Shown here piece after piece: positions 15,905 through 23,874 of a stretch of DNA of 64,000 nucleotides (position 1 is its first letter; each line of letters opens with the position of its first letter). The position numbers and the translations under genes were made by a program. The stretch is from Desulfobacter sp. GTDB taxonomy: Bacteria; Desulfobacterota; Desulfobacteria; Desulfobacterales; Desulfobacteraceae. The stretch covers positions 1,098,001 through 1,162,000 of the forward strand of contig CP054837.1 of the NCBI GenBank assembly GCA_028768525.1. Direction: 5' to 3'. The notes beneath the pieces were generated by a model, which was not told the origin of the DNA, did no database searches, and saw nothing but the letters and a program-made list of their open reading frames with translations.

Positions 15905-16063
15905 ATGGACAAATATGTTTGCGGCCCCTGCGGCTATGTGTACGATCCGGCGGAAGGTGATCCGGACAACGGTATTGATCCCGGCACTGCATTCGAAGAT
16001 CTTCCCGAAGACTGGTGTTGCCCCATCTGCGGTGCAGCAAAGGACGAATTCGAAAAAGAGTAA
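15905..16063 (+). CDS. Rubredoxin
   Basis: A 52-aa one-electron carrier with a standard Fe(Cys)4 site: YVCGPCGYVYDPAEGDPDNG at the start, then PEDWCCPICGAAKDEFE, giving CxxC plus CxxC (with one extra Cys before the second pair). The AAGGAG ribosome site is 8 nt upstream. It sits after cydAB and before a terminator, so it is probably in the cyd operon, where it could supply electrons to oxygen or peroxide reductases. A second, structurally different rubredoxin gene lies at 20908. Confidence 0.95.
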   Translation: MDKYVCGPCGYVYDPAEGDPDNGIDPGTAFEDLPEDWCCPICGAAKDEFEKE

Positions 16064-16085
16064 CCTAGGAAACCCGAATCATGAC

Positions 16086-16124
16086 ATGCCGGCTGGGATC
16101 CTTATGTCCCGGCCGGCATTTTTT
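16086..16124 (+). terminator. Rho-independent terminator after rubredoxin
   Basis: ATGCCGGC-t-GGGA / TCCC-g-GCCGGCAT with an 8-nt loop, followed by a T6 run, 22 nt after the rubredoxin stop codon. It ends the cyd operon. Confidence 0.9.
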
Positions 16125-16139
16125 ATGGAGGACAAGGAG

Positions 16140-16954
16140 ATGGCGCTCTCGGTTGTGGACCTTTATGCAAAAGTACTGCCCCGGACCAATTGCAAGGACT
16201 GCGGGTTTCCCACCTGCATTGCCTTTGCCGGAAAAGTGGTTTCTGAAAAACTGCCGTTGAAGAACTGCCCCCACATTGATCCTGATATTCTGGGGCCGGC
16301 CCAGGCCGAACTGGAGGAGCAGTACAAGGCAGGGAAATGGCTGAAAAAGGATATGGCGGCCGAAGCACTGTCACTGGCCAGGGAAAAGGCCGCATCCATG
16401 AATCTAAAAGAGATGGCCGCAAGGACCGGGGGGATCGCCCCCTTGCAGGCACTCCCCATATCCGCCTGCCCTATTTTGACAAAAACCTCCTGGTGACCCT
16501 GGATCAGGTTACCGATGAAACCGGGGGGGAGCTGACCCGGAACGAACAAACCTTTGTATTCATCCACATGGCATCCGGCGGCACCTCTTCACCCACCGGC
16601 AACATGAAAAGCCTGAAGGAATTTCCCAACACGGTCTCCAAAATCGTATCCATGAACGACCATGTGGAGGCCCCCATAAAAAAAAGGTTTGCCGGCAATG
16701 CTGACGCATTGAAGCAAAAATGCCGGGCCTGCGGCGGCACAGATGTCAGCGGCAGATACGACTCACCGGACCTGGCCTTCCAGTTCAGGGTTTTTCCCAA
16801 GGTATATATCACCCTGCTCTTCTGGGATGCGGAGGAGGGGTTTGAACCCGATGCCAAACTCATGTTTGACGAAACGGTCATGGATCACATGGACATTGAA
16901 GCCGTCATGTTCATGAGTGAGCATCTGGCGAACCTGCTTATTGAAGAACAATAA
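16140..16954 (+). CDS. (Fe-S) domain plus DUF3786 protein, interrupted by an apparent -1 frameshift
   Basis: The N-terminal part (from ATG 16140, with GGAGG 8 nt upstream) has a corrinoid/Fe-S-type motif NCKDCGFPTCIAFA...CPHI, as in the ACS/CODH gamma subunit small domain. It runs to a stop at 16494-16496. The expected continuation, HIRLPYFDKNLLVTLD to the C terminus at 16954 (DUF3786-like, with CRACGGTDVSGRYD), is in the -1 frame. The switch must occur around the G6 run (16428-16433) or the C5 run (16438-16442). It could be a sequencing error, a true mutation or programmed slippage. Function is unknown; such proteins occur in anaerobes with C1 metabolism. Confidence 0.75.
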
Positions 16955-16997
16955 GTAACTCCCGCCGCCGGTGTTTAAATTAAAATTAACACATATC

Positions 16998-17090
16998 CAG
17001 GGCGCGAAAATTTGAAACCGGAGCGTACTAAAGTACCTGAGGCTTTCAAATTTTTGAAGCAAGGCGGCAGATGGGTCAATTTTTGCTCAA
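16998..17090. repeat. Dispersed palindromic intergenic repeat, copy A
   Basis: A hairpin-forming unit centred on CGGAGCGTACtaaaGTACctgaGG. Its inner arms (GAAAATTTGAAA / TTTCAAATTTTT) can pair, and the sequence AAGGCGGCAGATGGGTCAA follows. A second copy with the same order of conserved blocks (AAGGCGC, CGGAGCGTAC, GTAC, GCAGATGGGT) lies at 30193-30300. Both are intergenic, so I read this as a REP/MITE-like element or RNA structural repeat. Confidence 0.6.
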
Positions 17091-17093
17091 ACA

Positions 17094-17177
17094 CTAACGG
17101 AAGAATAGTTCTCCCACGGCAATGGCAATGGTTCCCAGCATCAAGGCGATTACAAGAAAACTGACAGTTGATTTCAT
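17094..17177 (-). CDS. 27-residue single-helix membrane peptide
   Basis: A tiny frame with an excellent ribosome site (AAAGGAG, 5 nt before ATG at 17177) and stop TAG at 17094. The peptide starts MKSTVSFLVIALMLGTIAIA, continues VGE and ends FFR, so it is almost entirely one transmembrane helix with a charged end. It lies 28 nt after the DHH phosphoesterase gene in the same direction. The strength of the ribosome site and the clean helix argue for expression. No function is suggested by sequence. Confidence 0.55.
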   Translation of the reverse strand: MKSTVSFLVIALMLGTIAIAVGELFFR

Positions 17178-17205
17178 TTCATCTCCTTTGCCCCTGAAGG
17201 GGGTG

Positions 17206-18198
17206 TTATTCTATTTTCTTTCCGGCGGTCAGGGTTATCCGTTCCAGGACCCAGGCCGCCAGGGCCTTCTGGCTGACGCGTTTGATCTCCCTGCGGATCA
17301 GTTTCAGGTCCAGTTCCGCCCGGGCCATGGTCTTGTGGCCGCCTGCTGAACCGAATTTTCCGAAAGCCTCTGCCGCAGTCTTTCCCGCCCCTTTTCGCAA
17401 CCCGTCGTTGCGCAGGACAACGATGAGCTTCCCATCCACCACCCCGGAAAGGATGCTCCAATTCACCCGGTTAATGGCCAGAAAGAAATCCGCGGCCACC
17501 ACCAGCTCGTCCGGCTTTGACATATTGCCGGCATGGTAAAAGGCCCGGTTATTTACAATCCGCCTTTTTTTTATGGCCTGCCCCAGAAAATCAAGGTCCG
17601 ACTCCGTCATCAGGGCCCGCTCCACCTTGGTGACAATATTCATGTCGGCAAACTGGTAGAGATGCTGAAAGGCCCGGATATCCTTTAATGTGGCCTGGCG
17701 GGTGAAATCCGCCGTATCGGTCTTGATGCCCAGCATCAATGCGGCAGCCAGCTTGGCCGAAGGGCGTATCTTCATGCTCTTCATATATTCGGTGAGCATG
17801 GTGGAGCAGGCCCCGTATTCCGGCCGCACATCGGAAAAAGGGGCATCCGGGCATGAAACGGGATGGTGGTCGATGACCAGGTCAAAGTCAAACCCCTTGA
17901 AGCATTCATTATGGTCGGGCTGGGAATCCACAATGATAAACTTATCAAACTGAGACCGGTCCACATCGGCAAGGGGCACCAGGCCCGAATCTGTGTATTC
18001 GATCATGGCCAGGTTGTCCGGCCGGGTAATCCGGTTGAAATAGGTGATGACCACCTCTGAGACCCTGCGCCAGAGAATCCGCTTCACCGCCATGGCCGAA
18101 CCAATGGCATCCGGATCCGCATTGATCACCACCAATACCCTGTCCGCCCCTGAAAACAGGGCCAGCATCTGTTTGACTCTTTCCCTGTTACTGGCCAT
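17206..18198 (-). CDS. DHH-family phosphoesterase (NrnA/oligoribonuclease-like)
   Basis: A 330-aa cytoplasmic Mn-dependent phosphodiesterase. The DHH domain has NADPDAIGSA, IIVDSQPD and DHHPV. The C-terminal DHHA1 domain carries GKFGSAGGHKTMARAEL, the substrate-binding glycine-rich motif. NrnA-type members degrade nanoRNA and pAp; others cleave cyclic dinucleotides. The first DHH motif has Asp-Pro-Asp where many have Asp-x-Asp, which is still compatible with metal binding. The gene begins within the 3' end of a membrane protein gene (11-nt overlap), so the pair is probably co-transcribed. Confidence 0.88.
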   Translation of the reverse strand: MASNRERVKQMLALFSGADRVLVVINADPDAIGSAMAVKRILWRRVSEVVITYFNRITRPDNLAMIEYTDSGLVPLADVDRSQFDKFIIVDSQPDHNECFKGFDFDLVIDHHPVSCPDAPFSDVRPEYGACSTMLTEYMKSMKIRPSAKLAAALMLGIKTDTADFTRQATLKDIRAFQHLYQFADMNIVTKVERALMTESDLDFLGQAIKKRRIVNNRAFYHAGNMSKPDELVVAADFFLAINRVNWSILSGVVDGKLIVVLRNDGLRKGAGKTAAEAFGKFGSAGGHKTMARAELDLKLIRREIKRVSQKALAAWVLERITLTAGKKIE

Positions 18199-19291
18199 GG
18201 GTCACCCGGGTGTTGCCTGAAAAAAAGAGGGTCAGGGTGATAAAGGCATATCCGGCAATGGCCAGGACAGCGGCCCAGCCGTAAAATACCCCCAGGGGTG
18301 CCAGAACCAGGGCCGTCAGCCAGTGGGCGGCAATCACCGTGGGGGAATGAAGGCGTATGGGGAAATCGTCAAACCGGCAGATCACGGAGAGCCCGCAGAG
18401 GTTCCATCCGTAAAGGGAGGCAAAAACATGGATGTGGAGCAGCCACTTGGTCTGCATGGGATCGTACCCCTCCTGCATCTGAAAGGAGATATAGGCGATG
18501 CCGGTGACAGCCGTGACAATAAGAAAGCCGATGCCCGAGGTCAAAAAGAGTTTCTGTTGAACCCTGTCCGCAAAGGTATAATAAAGAAGAAAAACCATGA
18601 CCACGGCCGTGAACAGGGCTGCCGTGACAAAAACCTGGGGAATGAACCGCTCAAAAAGGATAAAGATGAAAAAGATGATCACCCCCAGGGTAATGGTCCA
18701 GAAGCAGGCTTCCATGATGGTTTTCCGTTCCCTGCCCTCAATTTTCCTGAGCATCCCGAAAATCAGGGACAAGGTCACCAGGGAGAGGGGAAATGAATAT
18801 CCCAGAAAAAAGGTGTTCAGGGTCAGCTTTTCCATATGGACCCAATGGGTGTACTGGTTGTTGATAATGACCAGGGAGGCCATGGCAATACCGATGGAAA
18901 GGCACCATAGGCTGGCCTGGTGGAATTTTTCCGTCACCGGCACCCGTGCCTGCAAAAACTGCAGGGGCACCAGGGAAAACTTTTCAACCCTTACCTTTTC
19001 CACCAGGAACCAGAGGATGACTGAGATGGCCAGGGTCAACGGGTAAGCCTCAAAAAATGCTGAAAAGGCATAGATCAGTGAAAAAAAGAAAAAAAGCCGC
19101 ACCGTTCCGGACATACGCGGCCTGCGCTGGGTGTAGTAAAGCAGGATGGTGCCGCCGGAGCATAAGTTGAACAAAAAAATATGCAGCCGTTCAAAGCTGT
19201 AATGGTTTGCCGGAAAATAAATATGAACAAACCCGAAAATCAGGGCGGTGATCATGAGAAAGGAAAACAGGAACTTCAGCTTGTTATTCAT
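18188..19291 (-). CDS. Polytopic membrane protein of unknown function with conserved-looking histidines
   Basis: A 367-aa protein with about ten to eleven predicted helices. Histidines appear in membrane-adjacent positions (GFVHIYFPANHYSFERLHIFLFN, KWLLHIHVFASLYGWNL, VIAAHWLTALV), which recalls haem-binding or heme-copper-oxidase-like folds, although I cannot name the family. It overlaps the DHH phosphoesterase start by 11 nt and follows the SRPBCC/epimerase fusion gene by about 20 nt, so three genes may form one transcript. Its position inside an oxygen-defence island makes a haem or gas-related role worth testing. Confidence 0.65.
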   Translation of the reverse strand: MNNKLKFLFSFLMITALIFGFVHIYFPANHYSFERLHIFLFNLCSGGTILLYYTQRRPRMSGTVRLFFFFSLIYAFSAFFEAYPLTLAISVILWFLVEKVRVEKFSLVPLQFLQARVPVTEKFHQASLWCLSIGIAMASLVIINNQYTHWVHMEKLTLNTFFLGYSFPLSLVTLSLIFGMLRKIEGRERKTIMEACFWTITLGVIIFFIFILFERFIPQVFVTAALFTAVVMVFLLYYTFADRVQQKLFLTSGIGFLIVTAVTGIAYISFQMQEGYDPMQTKWLLHIHVFASLYGWNLCGLSVICRFDDFPIRLHSPTVIAAHWLTALVLAPLGVFYGWAAVLAIAGYAFITLTLFFSGNTRVTHGQ

Positions 19292-19312
19292 TTATCTTTC
19301 CTAAAAGGGATG

Positions 19313-20695
19313 TCAATTGGATTCCCGCCCAAGCAGGTGGCGCAGGGCCGGCTCCAGGCCGGTATGGGTAAACATATATCCGCTGTCCAGCAGTTTTTCC
19401 GGCATGACCCGGGCCGAGGTCAGCAGGGTCTCTCTACCCATATCCCCCCAGAGGAATCCGGCCACTGGTGCAGGCATTGCAAAAAAAGCAGGCCGTGACA
19501 ATACCCGGCCCAGGGTTTTGGTAAAGGCCTTGTTGGTTACGGGCTCAGGGGCCGTCAGGTTCACAGGCCCGTGGACGGTCTCGTTTTCAAGGAGGTGGAG
19601 GATGCCGCCCAGGGCATCATCCATGCTGATCCAGCTCATATACTGCCCCCCGTGGGAGAGCCTTGTCCCCAGCCCCAGGGCAAAGGGGATAAACATCCGT
19701 TCAAGGGCACCCCCTGCAGGGGTCAATACCACGCCGATCCGAAGCTGAACCGTGCGGATACCGCCCCGGGCAGCTCCCAGGGAAGCGGTTTCCCACCGGT
19801 TGCAGACCTCGGATATAAAAGAGTTCCCCATGGGGCTCCCTTCGGTGAGGACCCTGTCCCCGCCTTCACCGTAAAGCCCGATGGCCGATGAGGAAATAAA
19901 GGTTGACGGCGGGCGGTCCATGGCCCGCATCTTCTCCACAAGCACCCGGGTGGGGATGACCCTGGAGTCCATGATCAGCTTTTTCTGGTTCTCCGTCCAC
20001 TTGCCCCGGGAGATATCCACCCCGTTGAGGCTGATCACCGCATCAATGGGGCCTGCCGCCTCCATATCCAGGACATTTTTATAGGGATCCCAGTACAGGG
20101 CATCCGGCGCATCGGAGTCCGGATCCCTGACCAGTCGGACCACCTCATGGCCGCAGGTCCGCAGGAAAGGCACCAGGGCCTGACCGATGGTGCCGGAGGC
20201 CCCGGAAACGAGAATCCGCTGTTTCTTTATTTTCCCCACACGGCTTTCCATGTCAGCCTTCAGCACCCTGTGGCGGTAGGTAAAAATCCGATCCAGCTCC
20301 TTCATGGCATGGCCGCAGAAGGGAGCGCTCAAAGGCTCCAGGGGCAGTTTGAATTTCACCCGGTCCTCCATGACAGCGGTATTTGAGCCGCCTTCGTGGA
20401 AAAGATGGGTGTGCTCCCAGAGGCCGAAGGGCCCCTTCACCTGCCGGTCGCGGAACAGCCTGTTCTCCTCGTAGTCAATATGCTCGGCCTCCCAGATCAT
20501 GGGAATGCCGAAGACCTTCATTTTAAATTTGACCTGTACGCCCTTGTCGATCCCCTTTCCCCTTCGGGAAATCAGGCTCAGGGGCGCCCAGGGCGGAGTC
20601 AGCCGGTTGATGGCCCCCTCCCGGGCGTGCCAGGCAAAAAGATCCGCCACAGGAACATTGATCCGGGTCTTTTTGCTGAATATCTTTTCCGCCAT
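19313..20695 (-). CDS. Fusion of SRPBCC ligand-binding domain and TIGR01777-type SDR epimerase
   Basis: A 460-aa protein. Residues 1-150 form a START/SRPBCC (polyketide cyclase/CoxG-like) domain (KTRINVPVADLFAWHAREGAINRLTPPW). From about 160 an extended SDR with the NAD(P) motif GASGTIGQALVPFL, ISLNGVDISRGKW, SSSAIGLYGEGGD and MSWISMDDALGGILHLLE belongs to the TIGR01777/YfcH group. In that group the cell-division-inhibitor SulA-like label in databases is misleading, and the true substrate is unknown. It is divergent from the rubredoxin-Roo operon. A paralogue without the SRPBCC domain lies at 30937. Confidence 0.9.
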   Translation of the reverse strand: MAEKIFSKKTRINVPVADLFAWHAREGAINRLTPPWAPLSLISRRGKGIDKGVQVKFKMKVFGIPMIWEAEHIDYEENRLFRDRQVKGPFGLWEHTHLFHEGGSNTAVMEDRVKFKLPLEPLSAPFCGHAMKELDRIFTYRHRVLKADMESRVGKIKKQRILVSGASGTIGQALVPFLRTCGHEVVRLVRDPDSDAPDALYWDPYKNVLDMEAAGPIDAVISLNGVDISRGKWTENQKKLIMDSRVIPTRVLVEKMRAMDRPPSTFISSSAIGLYGEGGDRVLTEGSPMGNSFISEVCNRWETASLGAARGGIRTVQLRIGVVLTPAGGALERMFIPFALGLGTRLSHGGQYMSWISMDDALGGILHLLENETVHGPVNLTAPEPVTNKAFTKTLGRVLSRPAFFAMPAPVAGFLWGDMGRETLLTSARVMPEKLLDSGYMFTHTGLEPALRHLLGRESN

Positions 20696-20818
20696 ATTTT
20701 TCGCCGTTCCTGCCTGCAGGTTAAATGATTTATTGATTTTACAGGGGTTATATTATATGAATGTCAATCAAGTTTAAACCTTTATCTGTGCTTTCCTGCC
20801 CTTTTCAATTTGAAAGGA

Positions 20819-20835
20819 TGGCACGCCCCTTGCTT
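20819..20835 (+). promoter_or_regulatory. Sigma54 promoter for the rubredoxin-Roo-rubrerythrin operon
   Basis: TGGCACGCCCCTTGCTT is an essentially perfect sigma54 site: GG at 20820-20821 and GC at 20832-20833, separated by 10 bases. The predicted start near 20845 gives a leader of about 63 nt before the rubredoxin ATG. Confidence 0.9.
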
Positions 20836-20907
20836 TATCTTTGCAGAGACAAACGTTCCCGGAAGCACGGGAATCAGACCCAAATTTCAATATACGGAGG
20901 ATAAAAA

Positions 20908-21069
20908 ATGGATAAATATGAATGCCCCTGCGGATATGTATATGACCCTGCCAATGGCGACCCTGAAAACGGCGTGGAACCCGGTACTGCCTGGGACGCC
21001 CTTCCCGAGGACTGGGTATGCCCCCTCTGCGGCGCCGCCCAGGAAGACTTTGAGAAACTTGAGGATTAG
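20908..21069 (+). CDS. Rubredoxin with shortened first cysteine pair (CPCG)
   Basis: A 53-aa rubredoxin with ACGGAGG upstream. The second half-site is normal (EDWVCPLCGAAQEDFE). The first reads YECPCGYVYD, which is Cys-Pro-Cys-Gly, one residue shorter than the usual CxxCG; the rest of the loop (GDPENGVEPGTAWDALP) is ordinary. It stands 18 nt ahead of the rubredoxin:oxygen oxidoreductase gene and is the obvious electron donor to it. The altered spacing should change the Fe-site geometry and perhaps the potential. It could be a sequence error only if 3 bases were lost in frame, which is unlikely. Confidence 0.93.
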   Translation: MDKYECPCGYVYDPANGDPENGVEPGTAWDALPEDWVCPLCGAAQEDFEKLED

Positions 21070-21087
21070 ATCTTAGGAGACACACCC

Positions 21088-22287
21088 ATGTACAAACCCA
21101 TTGAAATAGCAGAAAATATCTATTCCGTGGGATGCCGGGACTGGGATATTCGAGATTTCCACGGCTATTCCACCTACGAGGGCACCACCTACAACGCCTT
21201 TCTGGTGCTGGGGGAACAGAACATCCTCATAGACACGGTCAAAGAAAAATTCGGTGATGAGCTTCTGGCAAACATTTCCAGGATCATTGATCCCAAAAAA
21301 ATCGACGCCATCATCTCCAACCATACGGAAATGGACCATTCCGGCGCCATTCCCAAAGTACTCCACAAAATCGGACGGGACAAGCCGGTCTATTGCTCCA
21401 AAATGGGGGCCAAAAACCTGAAAAGCCATTTCAACCGGGACTTTAATTTTCAGGTGGTGGGTACCGGAGACACTCTGACACTGGGAAACAGAACCTTCTC
21501 ATTCCTTGAGACAAGAATGCTCCACTGGCCGGACTCCATGTTCACCTACCTGCCCGACGAGGCCATCCTCTTTTCCAGCGATGCCTTTGGCCAGCACTAT
21601 GCCGGCGACATGTTTTTTGATGATGAAATCGGGGATGAAATCATGCCCCATGCCCGGAAATACTATGCCAACATCCTGCTCCACTTTTCTCCAAGGGTAC
21701 AGGCCCTGCTCAAGGATGTGGCCAAGATGAACCTGAAGATAGACATGATCTGTCCGGACCACGGCATCATCTGGCGGGACAATCCCTCAAAGATCATCGA
21801 GGCCTATGACAGGTGGTCCAGGCAGGAACCCCAGAAAAAAGTTGTGGTGATGTTCGATTCTATGTGGGAAAGCACCACCAAGATGGCCCGGGCCATTACC
21901 AACGGCATTGAATCGGAAGATGTCAATGTGCGGCTGATGAACACCCGGAAATGCCACAGGTCGGACATCATGACCGAAATCATTGATGCCGGCGCCATTG
22001 CCGTCGGTTCCCCCACCCTGAACAATAGTATATTTCCGGTGATCGCGGACGTGATGACCTATATCAAGGGGCTGCGCCCCCAGAACAAGCTTGCTGTTGC
22101 CTTCGGCTCCTATGGCTGGAGCGGTGAGGCGGTAAAGATCCTCAACAAGGAATTTGAGGAAATGAAACTGGAGATCATCGACCCCGGTGTGAAGGTACAA
22201 TATGTACCGGATGATGCAGACCTTGACAGATGCTTTGAACTGGGCGTAAAACTGGCCTCAGCGTTGAAAGATAAACTCTCAAACTAA
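21088..22287 (+). CDS. roo: Rubredoxin:oxygen oxidoreductase / A-type flavo-diiron protein
   Basis: A 399-aa cytoplasmic flavo-diiron protein that reduces oxygen to water (and often NO to N2O) with electrons from rubredoxin. The beta-lactamase-like domain carries all diiron ligands: SNHTEMDHSGAIP (H-x-E-x-D-H), RMLHWPDSMFTY, SSDAFGQHYAG and CPDHGIIWR. The flavodoxin domain (from about 250) has VVVMFDSMWESTTKMA, GSPTLNNSIFP and FGSYGWSGEAVK for FMN binding. It lies in the operon rubredoxin-roo-rubrerythrin-like behind a sigma54 promoter, followed by a terminator. Confidence 0.95.
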   Translation: MYKPIEIAENIYSVGCRDWDIRDFHGYSTYEGTTYNAFLVLGEQNILIDTVKEKFGDELLANISRIIDPKKIDAIISNHTEMDHSGAIPKVLHKIGRDKPVYCSKMGAKNLKSHFNRDFNFQVVGTGDTLTLGNRTFSFLETRMLHWPDSMFTYLPDEAILFSSDAFGQHYAGDMFFDDEIGDEIMPHARKYYANILLHFSPRVQALLKDVAKMNLKIDMICPDHGIIWRDNPSKIIEAYDRWSRQEPQKKVVVMFDSMWESTTKMARAITNGIESEDVNVRLMNTRKCHRSDIMTEIIDAGAIAVGSPTLNNSIFPVIADVMTYIKGLRPQNKLAVAFGSYGWSGEAVKILNKEFEEMKLEIIDPGVKVQYVPDDADLDRCFELGVKLASALKDKLSN

Positions 22288-22298
22288 CGGAGGAGATA

Positions 22299-22772
22299 AT
22301 GGGCAACGACTTTAATGCAAATGATATTTTTGAAATTGCCAAGCAGATAGAAATCAACGGCGCCAAATTCTACAGAGATGCCGCCAACCGGGTGGACGAG
22401 GATGCCCACAAGCAGTTCCTGACCGGCCTTGCAGAAATGGAAGACAGCCATGAGCAGATTTTTGCCGGCATGCAAAAGGAACTGGGCGACACCGAAACCG
22501 CAGCCACCGCATTTGATCCTGAAGATGAAAATGCCCTCTATCTCAAAGCCCTGGCCGACACCCGGGTATTCTTTGAAAAGGATCAGCCCGAAGCATCCAT
22601 GAAAGGCATCCTGACCTCGGCCATTGCCGCTGAAAAGGATTCCATTGCATTTTACCTGGGCATGAAGGAACTGGTATCCGAAAAAGCCGGCAAAGCCAGG
22701 CTGAACGATATCATCAAAGAAGAGATGAGCCATATCAAGATGCTGGCCGCCAAACTGGTCGACTTCAAATAA
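22299..22772 (+). CDS. Rubrerythrin-like ferritin-fold protein (erythrin)
   Basis: A 157-aa four-helix bundle with two ExxH-type motifs. Helices contain IEINGAKFYRDAA, LAEMEDSHEQIFAGM, AIAAEKDSIAFYLGM and IIKEEMSHIKMLA, supplying the Glu and His ligands of a diiron site. There is no rubredoxin domain; the rubredoxin is encoded two genes upstream. Rubrerythrins reduce hydrogen peroxide to water. The ribosome site GGAGGAG is 11 nt after roo. A strong terminator follows directly. Confidence 0.9.
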   Translation: MGNDFNANDIFEIAKQIEINGAKFYRDAANRVDEDAHKQFLTGLAEMEDSHEQIFAGMQKELGDTETAATAFDPEDENALYLKALADTRVFFEKDQPEASMKGILTSAIAAEKDSIAFYLGMKELVSEKAGKARLNDIIKEEMSHIKMLAAKLVDFK

Positions 22773-22781
22773 AAAATAAAA

Positions 22782-22815
22782 GCCGGCGGAAGAAATCTTT
22801 CTCCCGCCGGCCTTT
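22782..22815 (+). terminator. Terminator after the Roo operon
   Basis: Stem GCCGGCGG / CCGCCGGC with a 14-nt loop followed by CTTT, starting 9 nt after the rubrerythrin-like stop. It is paired with a second hairpin that serves the converging gene. Confidence 0.75.
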
Positions 22816-22828
22816 AGATTTAGCGCAT

Positions 22829-22866
22829 AAAAAAACTCACTGTCTTGACGGACAGTGAGTTTTTTA
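22829..22866. terminator. Bidirectional terminator between Roo operon and desulfoferrodoxin
   Basis: A perfect 10-bp stem ACTCACTGTC / GACAGTGAGT with a 6-nt loop is flanked by an A-run on the left and a T6 run on the right. It can terminate transcripts from both strands and ends 11 nt before the desulfoferrodoxin stop. Confidence 0.9.
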
Positions 22867-22877
22867 TTTCAAAAATC

Positions 22878-23258
22878 CTAGGACTTCCACAATCCATGGA
22901 GGTTGCAGTAAGCCAGGGCCGTCACCTTGTCAGCATCACATTTAAAGGTCGCTTCGGGAATATTGGAGGGTTCCAGCATCATGCGCTGCACATATTTACC
23001 GTCGCAGGAGACCAGTTCGATCCATTCGATCCAATGGTCCGGGGTCATGGGATGGGCGACTGACCCCACACAGACTTTATAGCCGCCGTCAATCTTTTCA
23101 ATCACGGGCACATGTTTCTCAACGGCCGCGTCAACCGTGTTCTCCACCAGTCGTTCCATGGGTTTTCCGCAGCAGGTCACCGGCGGTTTCTCCCCATGAA
23201 GAACCTGCACAATATTACCGCATTTTTCGCATTTATAGATACCTAGTTGCTCAGCCAT
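22878..23258 (-). CDS. dfx: Desulfoferrodoxin (2Fe superoxide reductase)
   Basis: A 126-aa superoxide reductase that reduces superoxide to peroxide without releasing oxygen. The N-terminal desulforedoxin domain has YKCEKCGNIVQVLHG...VTCCGKPM for the Fe(Cys)4 centre I. Centre II ligands are visible in EKHVPVIE, HPMTPDHWIEWIEL and CNLHGLW (Cys and His). The AAGGAGG ribosome site is 7 nt upstream. A 70-aa unknown gene precedes it in the same direction behind a sigma54-like promoter. Rubredoxin encoded nearby is the expected reductant. Confidence 0.96.
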   Translation of the reverse strand: MAEQLGIYKCEKCGNIVQVLHGEKPPVTCCGKPMERLVENTVDAAVEKHVPVIEKIDGGYKVCVGSVAHPMTPDHWIEWIELVSCDGKYVQRMMLEPSNIPEATFKCDADKVTALAYCNLHGLWKS

Positions 23259-23304
23259 TGATTTCCTCCTTAAGGATGTGATGATCGTTTTCAGAACCTG
23301 TGAC

Positions 23305-23327
23305 CCGGCCTGGAAAAGATAGGCCGG
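23305..23327 (-). other. Hairpin in the leader of desulfoferrodoxin
   Basis: Perfect 7-bp stem CCGGCCT / AGGCCGG with a 9-nt loop between the 70-aa gene and dfx. No T-run follows on the minus strand. It may be a processing or stability element that favours dfx expression. Confidence 0.4.
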
Positions 23328-23336
23328 ACTGTTGTT

Positions 23337-23549
23337 TTATATGTTATCGACAAATTTTTTTCCAGGGTTATTTACGCCGCGTGACCTGAGTATCCAATCC
23401 ATCCATTTCCCCGAAAGTTCACCCTTGCCCCGGGTGGCTTCCTGAAACAGGGAGGCCATCTGGTAATAGACTTCGTTTTTGGATTTTACGGCAACGTAAA
23501 AAGGGACGCCGGTTCTTTTTTTCTTCCGGTGCTTCGTTGATTCAGCCAT
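23337..23549 (-). CDS. Small basic protein of unknown function upstream of desulfoferrodoxin
   Basis: A 70-aa protein with a very basic start (MAESTKHRKKKRTGVPFYVA) and a C-terminal half ending PGKKFVDNI. ATG 23549 is chosen over an upstream TTG because GGAGG is 8 nt away. I do not recognise the family. It has the charge of a nucleic-acid-binding or ribosome-associated peptide, but that is a guess. It shares direction with dfx and sits directly behind a sigma54-like site. Confidence 0.6.
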   Translation of the reverse strand: MAESTKHRKKKRTGVPFYVAVKSKNEVYYQMASLFQEATRGKGELSGKWMDWILRSRGVNNPGKKFVDNI

Positions 23550-23874
23550 TCTCAATCCCTCCTGGAAGTTGGTTGTTTTATTTACTTGCTTTTACATTTC
23601 TTACCTCGTTGTACATTAATGGTTTTAGCAAAGTCCGTACCAGAACGGATTCTGTTCCAAAATCCGGGCCGGCACTCCGTTGTATATTCAAACGGACTGT
23701 CCCCTCGATACAATACAACCCATGACAGGAAACAAGAATGTCTCTATTATCGTATCAATCGCCAAGACAAAAACATCTCAGTCGGCAGGTTAATATCGCG
23801 GGAATTCAATGGTAAATTTAAGGGGTATGGTCAACCTTATCAAAGCCACCGGGAAAAAATCAAGAAAAAAATTA
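23550..23874. promoter_or_regulatory. Non-coding regulatory interval upstream of the dfx operon
   Basis: About 325 bases with no supported gene. It holds the sigma54-like site at 23626-23643 and, 64-70 bp upstream of it, GATACAATACAAC (23707-23719). In the minus orientation that contains TTGTATC, the core also seen before cyd. A further GTATC lies at 23752-23756. Confidence 0.45.
23626..23643 (-). promoter_or_regulatory. Sigma54-like promoter for the 70-aa protein/desulfoferrodoxin operon
   Basis: Minus-strand CTGGTACGGACTTTGCTA has TGGTACG for TGGCACG and a perfect TTGCT, with GG and GC 10 bases apart. The predicted start near 23616 lies 67 nt ahead of the 70-aa gene. Confidence 0.75.

Noticed and set aside
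15915..16496. Upstream extension of the Fe-S/DUF3786 gene through the rubredoxin region
   Set aside because: It overlaps rubredoxin in another frame and crosses a strong terminator; the ATG at 16140 has the ribosome site.
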